A stretch of 6,875 bases of DNA from Geodermatophilaceae bacterium (GCA_013811805.1 JACCUM010000392.1:1-6875), one strand, 5' to 3'; positions 1-5,908 are shown, numbered from the stretch's first letter. The notes: generated from the letters alone by a model not told the origin. Made by a program: numbers and translations.

Positions 1-890
1 GGGTGGTAGTCGACCTTGCGCGGCACGAAGGAGCAGATCACGAAGTTCGGGCCCTCGAAGGTTTGGTGCACCGTCGGTGGCTGGTGCACCCGGCCGGTGA
101 TCGGCTCGAAGTCAGCGATGTTGAATGCATATGAGTACAGGTTCCCGTCCCAGCCGACCACGTCGAAGGGATGTTGGGCGTAGGTGAACTTCGTCCAGCC
201 CACGCCGCCGTTGTGGTCCGAAGAACGATGCTGTACAAGGACTTCGACATCCTCGCCGGTTGCTGTGAACGGCTCCGTCGGACCGCGTAGGTCGCGCTCG
301 CAGTACGGCGCGCTCTCCAGGAACTGCCCACGAGCGGACAGGTAGCGCTTGGGTGGTCCGATGTGCCCGGTGGCCTCGGTGCTCAGTGTCCGCAACGGTT
401 CAGGGCCGGTCGGGACGATCCGATAGGTGGTGGATGTCGGAATCACGACATAGTCGCCGGGGCCGATGTCCAGGGCGCCCAGTACGGACTCGAAGCGCGC
501 CGTACCACTCTCCACGTACACGCACTCATCGCCGATCGCGTTGCGGTACAACGGAGATGGGGTGTCGGCCGACGCATATGAGATCCGGCAGTCGGCGTTT
601 GCCAGCAGGTGTTGGCGGCCGGTGATCGCATCGGAGCCGGGAGCGTCCAGTTTGTGCGTGACGAAGTGCCGTGGCTTCAGCGGATAGTTGGACTGTCGGG
701 TCCACTGTGGACCGTCGAAGGGCTCACTGTGCACGATCGCCGTTGGGAGGTGCTCGTGGTAGAGCAGCGCCGAGTCCGCGGAAAAGCCTTCGACGCCCAT
801 CAGCTCCTCGGCGTACAGCGTGCCGTCGGGCTTGCGAAACTGGGTGTGCCGCTTGTGCGGAATGGCTCCGACCTGACGGTAATACGGCAT
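1..890 (-). CDS. hmgA: Homogentisate 1,2-dioxygenase, N-terminal 296 residues (cut by window edge)
   Basis: Ring-cleaving iron dioxygenase (EC 1.13.11.5) that opens homogentisate to 4-maleylacetoacetate in the cytosolic tyrosine/phenylalanine degradation pathway. Read on the minus strand, the protein begins MPYYRQVGAIPHKRHTQFR, the typical opening of bacterial members. Later segments also fit the family: QSNYPLKPRHFVTHKLDAPG, HPFDVVGWDGNLYSYAFNI, DFEPITGRVHQPPTVHQTF and NFVICSFVPRKVDYH. The frame is open to the window edge, so the C-terminal part is missing, including the region that normally holds the His/Glu/His iron ligands; those residues cannot be checked here. The ATG at 890 is chosen because family similarity starts there and an AAAGGGG ribosome site lies 8 nt upstream. 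The gene is divergent from the unknown gene and fahA across a 109-bp control region with a palindromic operator candidate. Confidence 0.95.
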   Translation of the reverse strand, partial: MPYYRQVGAIPHKRHTQFRKPDGTLYAEELMGVEGFSADSALLYHEHLPTAIVHSEPFDGPQWTRQSNYPLKPRHFVTHKLDAPGSDAITGRQHLLANADCRISYASADTPSPLYRNAIGDECVYVESGTARFESVLGALDIGPGDYVVIPTSTTYRIVPTGPEPLRTLSTEATGHIGPPKRYLSARGQFLESAPYCERDLRGPTEPFTATGEDVEVLVQHRSSDHNGGVGWTKFTYAQHPFDVVGWDGNLYSYAFNIADFEPITGRVHQPPTVHQTFEGPNFVICSFVPRKVDYH

Positions 891-898
891 GTCCGAGA

Positions 899-905
899 CC
901 CCTTT
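899..905 (-). promoter_or_regulatory. Ribosome binding site of hmgA
   Basis: On the minus strand AAAGGGG lies 8 nt before the ATG at 890. It fixes the hmgA start and implies a leadered transcript, unlike iclR, larC and pheA in this window, which look leaderless. Confidence 0.6.
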
Positions 906-935
906 CTCGATGCAGCGACGGCTGACACCAGTGCA

Positions 936-963
936 TGTCCGCTTAGCGGACACGAGTGTCCGC
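936..963. promoter_or_regulatory. Candidate operator: three TGTCCGC half-sites in the hmgA / orf-fahA divergent region
   Basis: The heptamer TGTCCGC occurs at 936-942 (+), as its complement GCGGACA at 946-952, and again at 957-963 (+). The first pair forms the perfect inverted repeat TGTCCGC-TTA-GCGGACA (936-952). The second pair forms GCGGACAC-GA-GTGTCCGC (946-963), sharing the middle half-site. The two direct copies are 21 bp apart, about two helical turns, so they lie on one face of the DNA. The array sits about 46 bp upstream of the hmgA start and its right end abuts the expected -35 zone of the rightward promoter. One bound dimer or tetramer could therefore control both units. The form is compatible with IclR-family sites, and an IclR gene lies at 3288-3923; the pairing of the two is inference. 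Confidence 0.65.
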
Positions 964-985
964 TGGATACCCGCTCAGCGTGCGC

Positions 986-991
986 TAGCGT
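986..991 (+). promoter_or_regulatory. Candidate -10 box of the orf-fahA operon
   Basis: TAGCGT ends 8 nt before the GTG at 1000, close to the leaderless arrangement seen for three other genes here. The -35 region (about 963-968, CTGGAT) matches the consensus poorly and adjoins the last TGTCCGC half-site, as expected for a regulated promoter. Confidence 0.4.
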
Positions 992-999
992 CACGGGCC

Positions 1000-1878
1000 G
1001 TGTCAACACCCGACTCGGAGCCGGCTCCATCGATCCCGGTACGCCAGGCTGCCTCGACATCGCTGACCGGCCTGTTCGGCGCGCTGGTCGACGACGCAGC
1101 CCTGTTCCCGCCCGGCGATGCCGCGATGGCAGACGCACTCGCTGCTCACCCGCATCACCTGGCTGGAACCTACGGCTTCATGGTCGGCCGCTTCCTGTGT
1201 CCGGCTTCACGCGTGCCGGAACTGGCCCAGGCCTGGTCGCGACGTGAGCCGCTGACTGTGGGCCTGATCGCCGACACCGGCCTCGCCGGCCTGAGCGACG
1301 CGATCACGCAGATCGTCACAGATCCGCAGCTGGACCTCGGAGCGGTGGAGATCGTGGTGCCACCCGGATCTCCACCGGAAACCCTCGACGACATCCTGGC
1401 CGCGCTGCCCGGGGTGACCGGGTACGTCGAACTGCCTCGGGGCCAAGACTGGTCGGCCGATCTCGACGCCATCGCCGCGGCCGGACGCGAGGCGAAGTTC
1501 CGCACCGGTGGGGCCAGCAGCGGCGCGGTTCCGACGCCGGAAGAACTCGCCGCCTTCATCACGGCTTGCGTCGCCCGCCGGGTGGCGTTCAAGTGCACGG
1601 CGGGGCTGCACCACGCGATCTGTGGAATCGAGGACGAGGCGGGCAACACCCAACACGGATTCCTCAACGTGCTGCTGGCCACCCACGCCGCCGTACTCGG
1701 TGAGGACGACGGGGAGATCGTCGGCTGGCTCCGAGAGGGCAGTACGGAGGTGATCGTGCATGCCCTGGGCGCCATGCACGAGCACGACGCGCGGCGGGTT
1801 CGTACCAGCTTCATCGGTTTCGGATCCTGCTCGGTCACCGAACCCGTCGACGAGCTGACCGCCCTGGGCCTGCTGTGA
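1000..1878 (+). CDS. Protein of unknown function in the homogentisate operon, possibly the missing isomerase step
   Basis: I do not recognise a named family. The product is about 292 residues, without signal peptide or membrane segments, so probably a soluble cytosolic enzyme. The alternation of hydrophobic strands and Ala-rich helices suggests an alpha/beta, perhaps barrel-like, fold. Distinctive stretches are LTGLFGALVDDAALFPPG (about residues 22-39), KFRTGG (166-171), FKCTAGLHHAI (197-207, with Cys199, His204, His205) and HGFLN (219-223). The Lys, Cys and His clusters at likely strand ends are candidate active-site residues. The reading frame is open back to 889, but that part would encode the operator and overlap the hmgA start. 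The GTG at 1000, with a -10 box just before it, is preferred; alternatives are ATG 889, ATG 910 and GTG 931. The stop overlaps a possible GTG start of fahA, so the two are probably co-transcribed. A role in homogentisate breakdown is inferred from context only. Confidence 0.8.
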   Translation: MSTPDSEPAPSIPVRQAASTSLTGLFGALVDDAALFPPGDAAMADALAAHPHHLAGTYGFMVGRFLCPASRVPELAQAWSRREPLTVGLIADTGLAGLSDAITQIVTDPQLDLGAVEIVVPPGSPPETLDDILAALPGVTGYVELPRGQDWSADLDAIAAAGREAKFRTGGASSGAVPTPEELAAFITACVARRVAFKCTAGLHHAICGIEDEAGNTQHGFLNVLLATHAAVLGEDDGEIVGWLREGSTEVIVHALGAMHEHDARRVRTSFIGFGSCSVTEPVDELTALGLL

Positions 1879-1928
1879 GTGAGCATCGCAGCGAGGAACG
1901 AGCGAGGAGCGGAGCGAGCGCGCGAGCC
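1876..1928. repeat. Low-complexity GAGCGAG-rich tract at the orf/fahA junction
   Basis: About 50 bp made almost wholly of shuffled CGAG, GGAG and AGCG units, for example GCGAGGAACGAGCGAGGAG, unlike the coding sequence on either side. It begins exactly at the stop of the upstream gene and ends at the ATG of fahA. It is free of stops in the fahA frame, so a GTG at 1875 (overlapping the TGA) would add 18 charged residues, SEHRSEERARSGASARA after the initiator. This resembles a dispersed intergenic element lodged at a coupled stop/start junction, but only one copy is visible in this window. Confidence 0.45.
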
Positions 1929-3191
1929 ATGACACCGAGCGAGCCTGCCGTCGCTTCGCATACCTGGGTGGCGGTGCCGGAGGGCAGCGACTTTCCGGTC
2001 ACGAACCTGCCGTACGGCGTGTTCTGTCCGAACAACGGCAGCCGCCCCAATGGGGGCGGTGGTGGACGGCGGATCGGGGTGGCCATCGGCGACCAGATCC
2101 TCGACCTCTCCGCGGCGGCGGCTCGCGGGCTGATCGACGAGCCGTCGCAGATGCTGCGCGCCGACAGCCTCAACCAGTTCCTGGCCAGCGGTCGGCCGGA
2201 ATGGGATCGGATCCGCGCCAGGGTCACCCAACTGCTGTGCGAAGAGTCCCAGCGCGGGGCCGTCGAACGGATGCTGATCCCGCAGGCCGACGCCGAGATG
2301 TGCTTGCCGTTCGAGGTTGCCGACTATGTCGACTTCTATGCCTCCATGGACCACGCCTTGAACGTCGGCGCGATCTTCCGGCCCGATTCCCCTGCACTGC
2401 CGGCCAATTGGAAGCACCTGCCGATTGGCTACCACGGCCGGGCCGGGACCGTCGTGGTATCCGGAACCGACGTCGTACGCCCGAGCGGGCAGCGCAAGCC
2501 GGCCGATGCGCAGGCGCCGACGTACGGTCCCTCGCAGCGCCTGGACATCGAGGCCGAGGTCGGGTTCGTCGTGGGTACGCCATCCGAACGCGGCGCCCAG
2601 GTGTCCATCGGGGGGCTGGCCGACCACGTCTTCGGGGTCGTGCTGCTCAACGACTGGTCGGCGCGGGACATCCAGGCGTGGGAGTACGTTCCGCTCGGCC
2701 CGTTCCTCGGCAAGTCCTTCGCCACGACGATCTCGCCTTGGGTGGTACCACTGGCCGCACTGGAGGCGGCGCGGATCGCCGGGCCGGCCCAGGAGCCGGA
2801 GCCGTTGCGGTACCTCCGCCGCGCCGAGGACTGGGGGCTGGACCTGAGCATCGAGGTCGACTGCAACGGGACGGTGATCTCCCGGCCGCCCTTCGCCACG
2901 ATGTACTGGACCGCAGATCAGCAATTGGCGCACCTCACGGTGAACGGCGCCAGCCTGCGGACCGGGGACCTGTTCGCTTCGGGAACGGTGTCCGGGCCCG
3001 AACCCGGTCAGCGGGGGTCCTTGCTGGAGCTGTCCTGGTCGGGCCGGGATCCGGTCACGCTGGGGGATGGCAGCACCCGCTCCTTCCTGGAAGACGGGGA
3101 CACGGTCACCCTGCGAGCCAGCGCTCCTGGCCTCGGGGGTACGCGGATCGGCTTCGGAACCTGCACCGGCACGATCCGCCCCGCCAGCTGA
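1929..3191 (+). CDS. fahA: Fumarylacetoacetase (fumarylacetoacetate hydrolase)
   Basis: Final enzyme of homogentisate degradation (EC 3.7.1.2), splitting fumarylacetoacetate into fumarate and acetoacetate. From the ATG at 1929 the protein has 420 residues, matching the usual length of about 420. The N-terminal domain starts with TWVAVPEGSDFPVTNLPYG. The catalytic domain has DYVDFYASMDHALNVG, with Asp135 and His142 corresponding to the metal ligand Asp126 and the catalytic His133 of the mouse enzyme. LDIEAEVGF supplies Glu208 and Glu210 (mouse Glu199/Glu201), NDWSARDIQAWEYVPLGPF supplies Asp242 (mouse Asp233), and a GTVSGPEP segment (352-359) lies near the catalytic Glu. All key residues are present, so the enzyme should be active. 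A Gly-rich insertion occurs near residues 34-46. A GTG start at 1875 would overlap the upstream stop and add 18 residues from a repeat-like tract; family similarity begins well after 1929, so the shorter form is preferred, although no strong ribosome site precedes either start. Confidence 0.95.
   Translation: MTPSEPAVASHTWVAVPEGSDFPVTNLPYGVFCPNNGSRPNGGGGGRRIGVAIGDQILDLSAAAARGLIDEPSQMLRADSLNQFLASGRPEWDRIRARVTQLLCEESQRGAVERMLIPQADAEMCLPFEVADYVDFYASMDHALNVGAIFRPDSPALPANWKHLPIGYHGRAGTVVVSGTDVVRPSGQRKPADAQAPTYGPSQRLDIEAEVGFVVGTPSERGAQVSIGGLADHVFGVVLLNDWSARDIQAWEYVPLGPFLGKSFATTISPWVVPLAALEAARIAGPAQEPEPLRYLRRAEDWGLDLSIEVDCNGTVISRPPFATMYWTADQQLAHLTVNGASLRTGDLFASGTVSGPEPGQRGSLLELSWSGRDPVTLGDGSTRSFLEDGDTVTLRASAPGLGGTRIGFGTCTGTIRPAS
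2042..2059 (+). other. GC-rich hairpin inside the 5' part of fahA
   Basis: CCGCCCC-AATG-GGGGCGG forms a perfect 7-bp stem with a 4-nt loop. It lies about 115 nt into the fahA coding sequence and encodes part of the Gly-rich segment that looks inserted relative to family members. It may be only a by-product of Gly/Pro codons in GC-rich DNA. Confidence 0.35.
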
Positions 3192-3193
3192 GG

Positions 3194-3217
3194 GACTTTC
3201 TCCGGAGAAAGTGCGGT
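3194..3217. repeat. Palindromic repeat, copy 1, in the fahA/iclR convergent gap
   Basis: Contains the perfect 18-bp palindrome ACTTTCTCCGGAGAAAGT (3195-3212), followed by GCGGT. It starts 2 bp after the fahA stop. As RNA it can fold into a 7-bp stem with a CCGG loop on either strand. No T-run follows, so it is not a classical intrinsic terminator, but its position between two converging genes suits a bidirectional 3'-end element. It could equally be a protein-binding site or a dispersed repeat. Confidence 0.7.
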
Positions 3218-3235
3218 GTGGCGCCGAGCAGAAGT

Positions 3236-3259
3236 GACTTTCTCCGGAGAAAGTGCGGT
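3236..3259. repeat. Palindromic repeat, copy 2, in the fahA/iclR convergent gap
   Basis: Identical over 24 bp to copy 1, with the 18-bp palindrome at 3237-3254. The copies are 42 bp apart, about four helical turns, and similarity continues a few bases beyond the core on both sides (roughly 3191-3221 against 3233-3263). It ends 28 bp before the last base of the iclR gene. Confidence 0.7.
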
Positions 3260-3287
3260 CCGGGGTTGATGTGCGGTGCCGATCCGG

Positions 3288-3923
3288 TCAGGAGAGGGCG
3301 GCGCGGATCTCGTCGGCAGCCCGTACGACCCGTTCGCCGACCTCGGCGGCGGCCAACTCCCCGAGTGTGATCACTCCGACGCTGGCCCGGAGGTCGCTCA
3401 CGCCGGTGACCGGCGCCGCGATTCCGTGGGCTCCCGGTTGCAACTCGCCGCTGGTCGCGATATATCCGGGTTCGGCAGGGGAGTCGAGGGCCAGGATCGC
3501 CAGGCCGGCAGCGCCGCGGTTGAGTGGGTGGCGGGAGCCGACCCGGTACGCGACGTGGTAGTCGGTCCAGGACGGTTCGATCACGGCGACCGCCAACGCT
3601 TCCCCGCCGTCGGTGATCGTGAGATGTGCGGTGGCGCCGACGTCTTCGGCCAGCCGGCGCAGCGGACCGGCGGTGGCCTCGCGCAGCAGCGGGTGGATGC
3701 GCTGGGCCAGGTGCAACACTCCCAGGCCCAACCGCCAGCGGCCGTCGGCGTCACGGTGCACCATGCCCTGCCGAGCCAGTGCGGTGATCAACCGGTAGAC
3801 GACCGGGCGATGAGTCTGCAGCGCATCGGCCAGCGCGGTGACGGTCATCGGCATCGAGGCATCGGCCAGCAGTCGGAGCAGACGTAGACCCCGCTCCAAA
3901 GACTGTGAGGTTTCGGCCGCCAC
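3288..3923 (-). CDS. IclR-family transcriptional regulator, short form
   Basis: DNA-binding regulator with an N-terminal winged helix-turn-helix (about residues 6-66: SQSLERGLRLLRLLAD, then LADALQTHRPVVYRLITALA as recognition region, then the wing GRWRLGLGVLHLA). The C-terminal IclR effector-binding domain (about 75-211) includes RVGSRHPLNRGAAGLAILA and GIAAPVTG. At 211 residues it is shorter than the usual 240-260. The segment that normally lies between the AAG-LAILA helix and the AAPV strand is reduced to about 20 residues, so part of the effector domain is missing. The frame is open to an upstream start at 4010, but family similarity begins just after the GTG at 3923, which has TAGGGT exactly 7 nt before it (leaderless pattern). 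The gene converges with fahA. Control of the homogentisate genes is plausible, since IclR-type regulators often serve aromatic catabolism, but it is inferred from location. Confidence 0.88.
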   Translation of the reverse strand: MAAETSQSLERGLRLLRLLADASMPMTVTALADALQTHRPVVYRLITALARQGMVHRDADGRWRLGLGVLHLAQRIHPLLREATAGPLRRLAEDVGATAHLTITDGGEALAVAVIEPSWTDYHVAYRVGSRHPLNRGAAGLAILALDSPAEPGYIATSGELQPGAHGIAAPVTGVSDLRASVGVITLGELAAAEVGERVVRAADEIRAALS

Positions 3924-3930
3924 GCAGGCG

Positions 3931-3936
3931 ACCCTA
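3931..3936 (-). promoter_or_regulatory. -10 box of a leaderless iclR promoter
   Basis: On the minus strand TAGGGT is followed by 7 nt and then the GTG at 3923, so transcription would begin at or next to the start codon. A weak -35 (CTGCCT) lies 17 nt upstream. This box decides the start choice for iclR. Confidence 0.55.
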
Positions 3937-3997
3937 GGCCAGCCGCTCCCGCAAGGCAGGTGCCCGCCACGCGTGCGTTTCCCGCTCCAGGACAGCG

Positions 3998-4019
3998 GCA
4001 GGCGTCGCACCTAGCCTGC
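3998..4019 (-). terminator. Weak hairpin downstream of the larC-transporter unit
   Basis: Inverted repeat GCAGGC-N10-GCCTGC lies between the transporter stop (4058) and the iclR promoter. There is no T-run, so termination is possible but unproven. It is the best hairpin I found in the 134-bp gap. Confidence 0.25.
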
Positions 4020-4057
4020 GCTGGCTTAGCGAGAGCCCGACCCGGCCTGGAGTGGGG

Positions 4058-4696
4058 CTAGGTCGCGACAAAGGCGCTGACGGCCTCGTACGCCGCGAGC
4101 ACCGCGAAGGCGGCGAACAGAACCGCTGCCGTACGGCGAACCAGCCGCAGGGGCAGCCGCGTGATCAGTTTCGACCCGACGAAGACGGCGAGCGCCGCGA
4201 TCAGCAACAAGGCGGCGAGGGCTCCGACGAACACAGAGAGCGGAGCGTCGTAACGGGCAGCAAGACCAGCCGTAGCCAGCTGGGACAAGTCGCCCCATTC
4301 CGCCAGGAACGTGATCCCGAACGAAGCCAGCGCGATCCGCCAGGCCGGCCATGCCTTGTGTTCGTCCTGCGTCGAGCCTCCGCCCTCGCCAGCGCCCCAG
4401 CCATCGCGGGCCCCGCCGGCCACGCTGGCGTCGCCGGCTGAGCGCCACAGCACAACAGCGCCGCCGGCGAACAGCATGGCGACCCCGATGGCAACCCATT
4501 GCCGCGGCAAGAGGGAGACCAGCGACCCCGCAGCTACCGCGATCGCGGTCTGCAGGGCGAATGCCGCGCCGACCCCGGTCAGGACCGGCAGCGGCCGGAA
4601 CCGACTGGCCAGCACCAAGGTCGCGAACATGGTCTTGTCGGGCAGCTCGACCGGCGCAACCAGCACACAGGCGGTGAACACGACCGAGAAGATCAT
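4058..4696 (-). CDS. GDT1/TMEM165 (UPF0016) family cation transporter
   Basis: Integral membrane protein of 212 residues with about six hydrophobic segments in two homologous halves. The halves are separated by a Gly/Asp-rich hydrophilic loop (about 86-116). Each half carries the family signature E-x-G-D-(K/R)-(T/S), here in variant form: ELPDKT (17-22) in the first half and EWGDLS (133-138) in the second. The acidic residues of these motifs are thought to bind the transported ion. Characterised members export Mn2+ or exchange Ca2+/Mn2+ for protons; the substrate here is not shown by sequence. The start ATG at 4696 overlaps the larC stop in an ATGA, so translation is probably coupled to larC. 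A longer frame in a different register crosses this region but shows no family similarity. Confidence 0.88.
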   Translation of the reverse strand: MIFSVVFTACVLVAPVELPDKTMFATLVLASRFRPLPVLTGVGAAFALQTAIAVAAGSLVSLLPRQWVAIGVAMLFAGGAVVLWRSAGDASVAGGARDGWGAGEGGGSTQDEHKAWPAWRIALASFGITFLAEWGDLSQLATAGLAARYDAPLSVFVGALAALLLIAALAVFVGSKLITRLPLRLVRRTAAVLFAAFAVLAAYEAVSAFVAT

Positions 4697-5895
4697 CGCT
4701 GGGGAGGATCTGCGCTGCCGAGAGCGAAGAGCCGATGGGCCTGCGCAGTTGCTGCTCGCAGCACCTCCTTGACCGGTAGGTCGAGCCGTTGCGCGGCGCG
4801 GGCGACGTCCTCGTACTCAACGCTGACGTTGACCACCCGGCCGTCGTCGCGGGCGAGTTTCACGCCGATCTGCTCACCCTGGACGCGGACGCTGGCCTGC
4901 TCCCGGTCCAGGGCGTACTTGCCGACCGGGATGCGGCGCAGGCCGATGGTCGAGGTACGCGCGAAGATCTGCTTGCGCACGGCAGCCTCGGCGGTGGGGG
5001 CGCACAGCGCGTGCAGCGTGTAGGCCGGGCGGCCCTTCTTCATCAGGATGGGGGTCAGCCAGGCATCCGAAGCCCCGGCGGTGAGCAGAGCTGCCAACAC
5101 GTCGGGCCACAGCCGCGGGTCCATGTCGTCCAGATTGGACTCCAACAGAACTGCTGTACCGGAATCCGGCTGTCCCACCGGCTCACCCAGGACGAGCCGT
5201 ACGATGTTGGCGACCTCATCGACGTCGCGGCTACCGGCTCCGTGCCCGACCGTACGTACCCGCATCTGGGGCATCTCCTGCCACCGGGTCACAGTGGTCG
5301 CCAGAAGTGCGGCGCCGGTCGGCGTACACATCTCGTACGGCGCCGGCCCGGACCAGACCGGAGCAGCGACATCTGAGAGCAGTTGCAACACAGCGGGTCC
5401 TGGGATCGGGATGAAGCCGTGCTCGCCGCGGCTCATCCCGCTGCCCAACGACACGGGTCCGGCGGAGAGTTCGGTCAGCCCGAGCGCATGCAGTCCGGCA
5501 CAGACGCCGACGACGTCAGCGATCGCATCCAGGCCGCCCACCTCGTGGAAATGCACCTGCTCCGGCGTCGTCCGGTGTACGTCGGCCTCGGCTCCGGCCA
5601 ACCGGGAGAAGGCGTCCAGGGCGCTTCGGCGGATCGGCTCGGCCAGCGGCGCGGATTCCAACTGGGCCCGGATGTTGGCCCAGGTACGGGTGACCGTGGA
5701 GCGTGGGGCCTTGACGTCCACCTTGGTCGCGGCCAGCCCATGTCGGGTTGTCGAGGACACGCTGAGGTGGACCGGCTCAACGCCAATGGCGTCCACGGCC
5801 TCCTGCATCACCGCCACCGCGGCCCCGGCATCGACCAGGGCGCCGAGCAACATGTCACCACTGGCACCGGCGGTGAGGTCCAGCCATCCGATCAC
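4693..5895 (-). CDS. larC: Nickel insertion protein LarC (nickel-pincer cofactor biosynthesis)
   Basis: CTP-dependent enzyme (EC 4.99.1.12) that inserts nickel into the pyridinium-3,5-bisthiocarboxylate mononucleotide, completing the nickel-pincer cofactor of lactate racemase and related LarA-type epimerases. The 400-residue product has the N-terminal GASGDM (10-15), the His/Glu motif VHFHEVGGLDAIADVVG (114-130), CTPTGAA (190-196), NLDDMDPR (254-261) and MKKGRP (285-290). The N- and C-terminal parts that are joined by a programmed frameshift in Lactobacillus plantarum are here one continuous frame. The start is GTG at 5895, where the protein opens IGWLDLTAGASGDM; a GATACT box lies exactly 7 nt upstream. 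The stop overlaps the transporter start. The other cofactor genes (larB, larE) and larA are not in this window. Confidence 0.93.
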   Translation of the reverse strand: MIGWLDLTAGASGDMLLGALVDAGAAVAVMQEAVDAIGVEPVHLSVSSTTRHGLAATKVDVKAPRSTVTRTWANIRAQLESAPLAEPIRRSALDAFSRLAGAEADVHRTTPEQVHFHEVGGLDAIADVVGVCAGLHALGLTELSAGPVSLGSGMSRGEHGFIPIPGPAVLQLLSDVAAPVWSGPAPYEMCTPTGAALLATTVTRWQEMPQMRVRTVGHGAGSRDVDEVANIVRLVLGEPVGQPDSGTAVLLESNLDDMDPRLWPDVLAALLTAGASDAWLTPILMKKGRPAYTLHALCAPTAEAAVRKQIFARTSTIGLRRIPVGKYALDREQASVRVQGEQIGVKLARDDGRVVNVSVEYEDVARAAQRLDLPVKEVLRAATAQAHRLFALGSADPPQR

Positions 5896-5902
5896 GTGGG
5901 CG

Positions 5903-5908
5903 AGTATC
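5903..5908 (-). promoter_or_regulatory. -10 box of a leaderless larC promoter
   Basis: On the minus strand GATACT is followed by 7 nt and the GTG at 5895. The first base departs from TANNNT, and no good -35 is visible. It would drive larC and the overlapping transporter gene. Confidence 0.4.

Noticed and set aside
889..999. The N-terminal extension of the unknown gene back to ATG 889
   Set aside because: It would overlap the hmgA start codon and translate the operator array; the extension is unlike the rest of the protein and a promoter-like box lies before GTG 1000.
609..1247. A 212-codon plus-strand frame across the hmgA 5' end and the divergent region
   Set aside because: It runs antisense to hmgA, through the operator and in the wrong frame for the downstream gene.
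1170..2933. A 587-codon open frame on the minus strand opposite the unknown gene and fahA
   Set aside because: It is antisense to two well-supported genes, its translation is Arg/Pro/Gly-rich without family similarity, and long antisense frames are common in GC-rich codon-biased DNA.
2201..3370. A 389-codon plus-strand frame overlapping fahA and running through the palindromes
   Set aside because: It is a +1-type shadow of fahA with Arg/Gly-rich composition and no recognisable motif.
3924..4010. The upstream extension of the IclR frame to 4010
   Set aside because: The extra residues do not resemble IclR N-termini and the frame there would include the proposed iclR promoter.
4019..4032. GCTTAGCG at 4024-4031, matching the core of the hmgA operator, as a possible autoregulatory site upstream of iclR
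   Set aside because: Only eight bases match and the TGTCC/GGACA arms are absent, so chance is the simpler explanation.
4026..4820. A 264-codon minus-strand frame over the transporter and the larC 3' end
   Set aside because: It is out of register with both genes, and its translation lacks the membrane segments and ExGD motifs present in the 4058-4696 frame.
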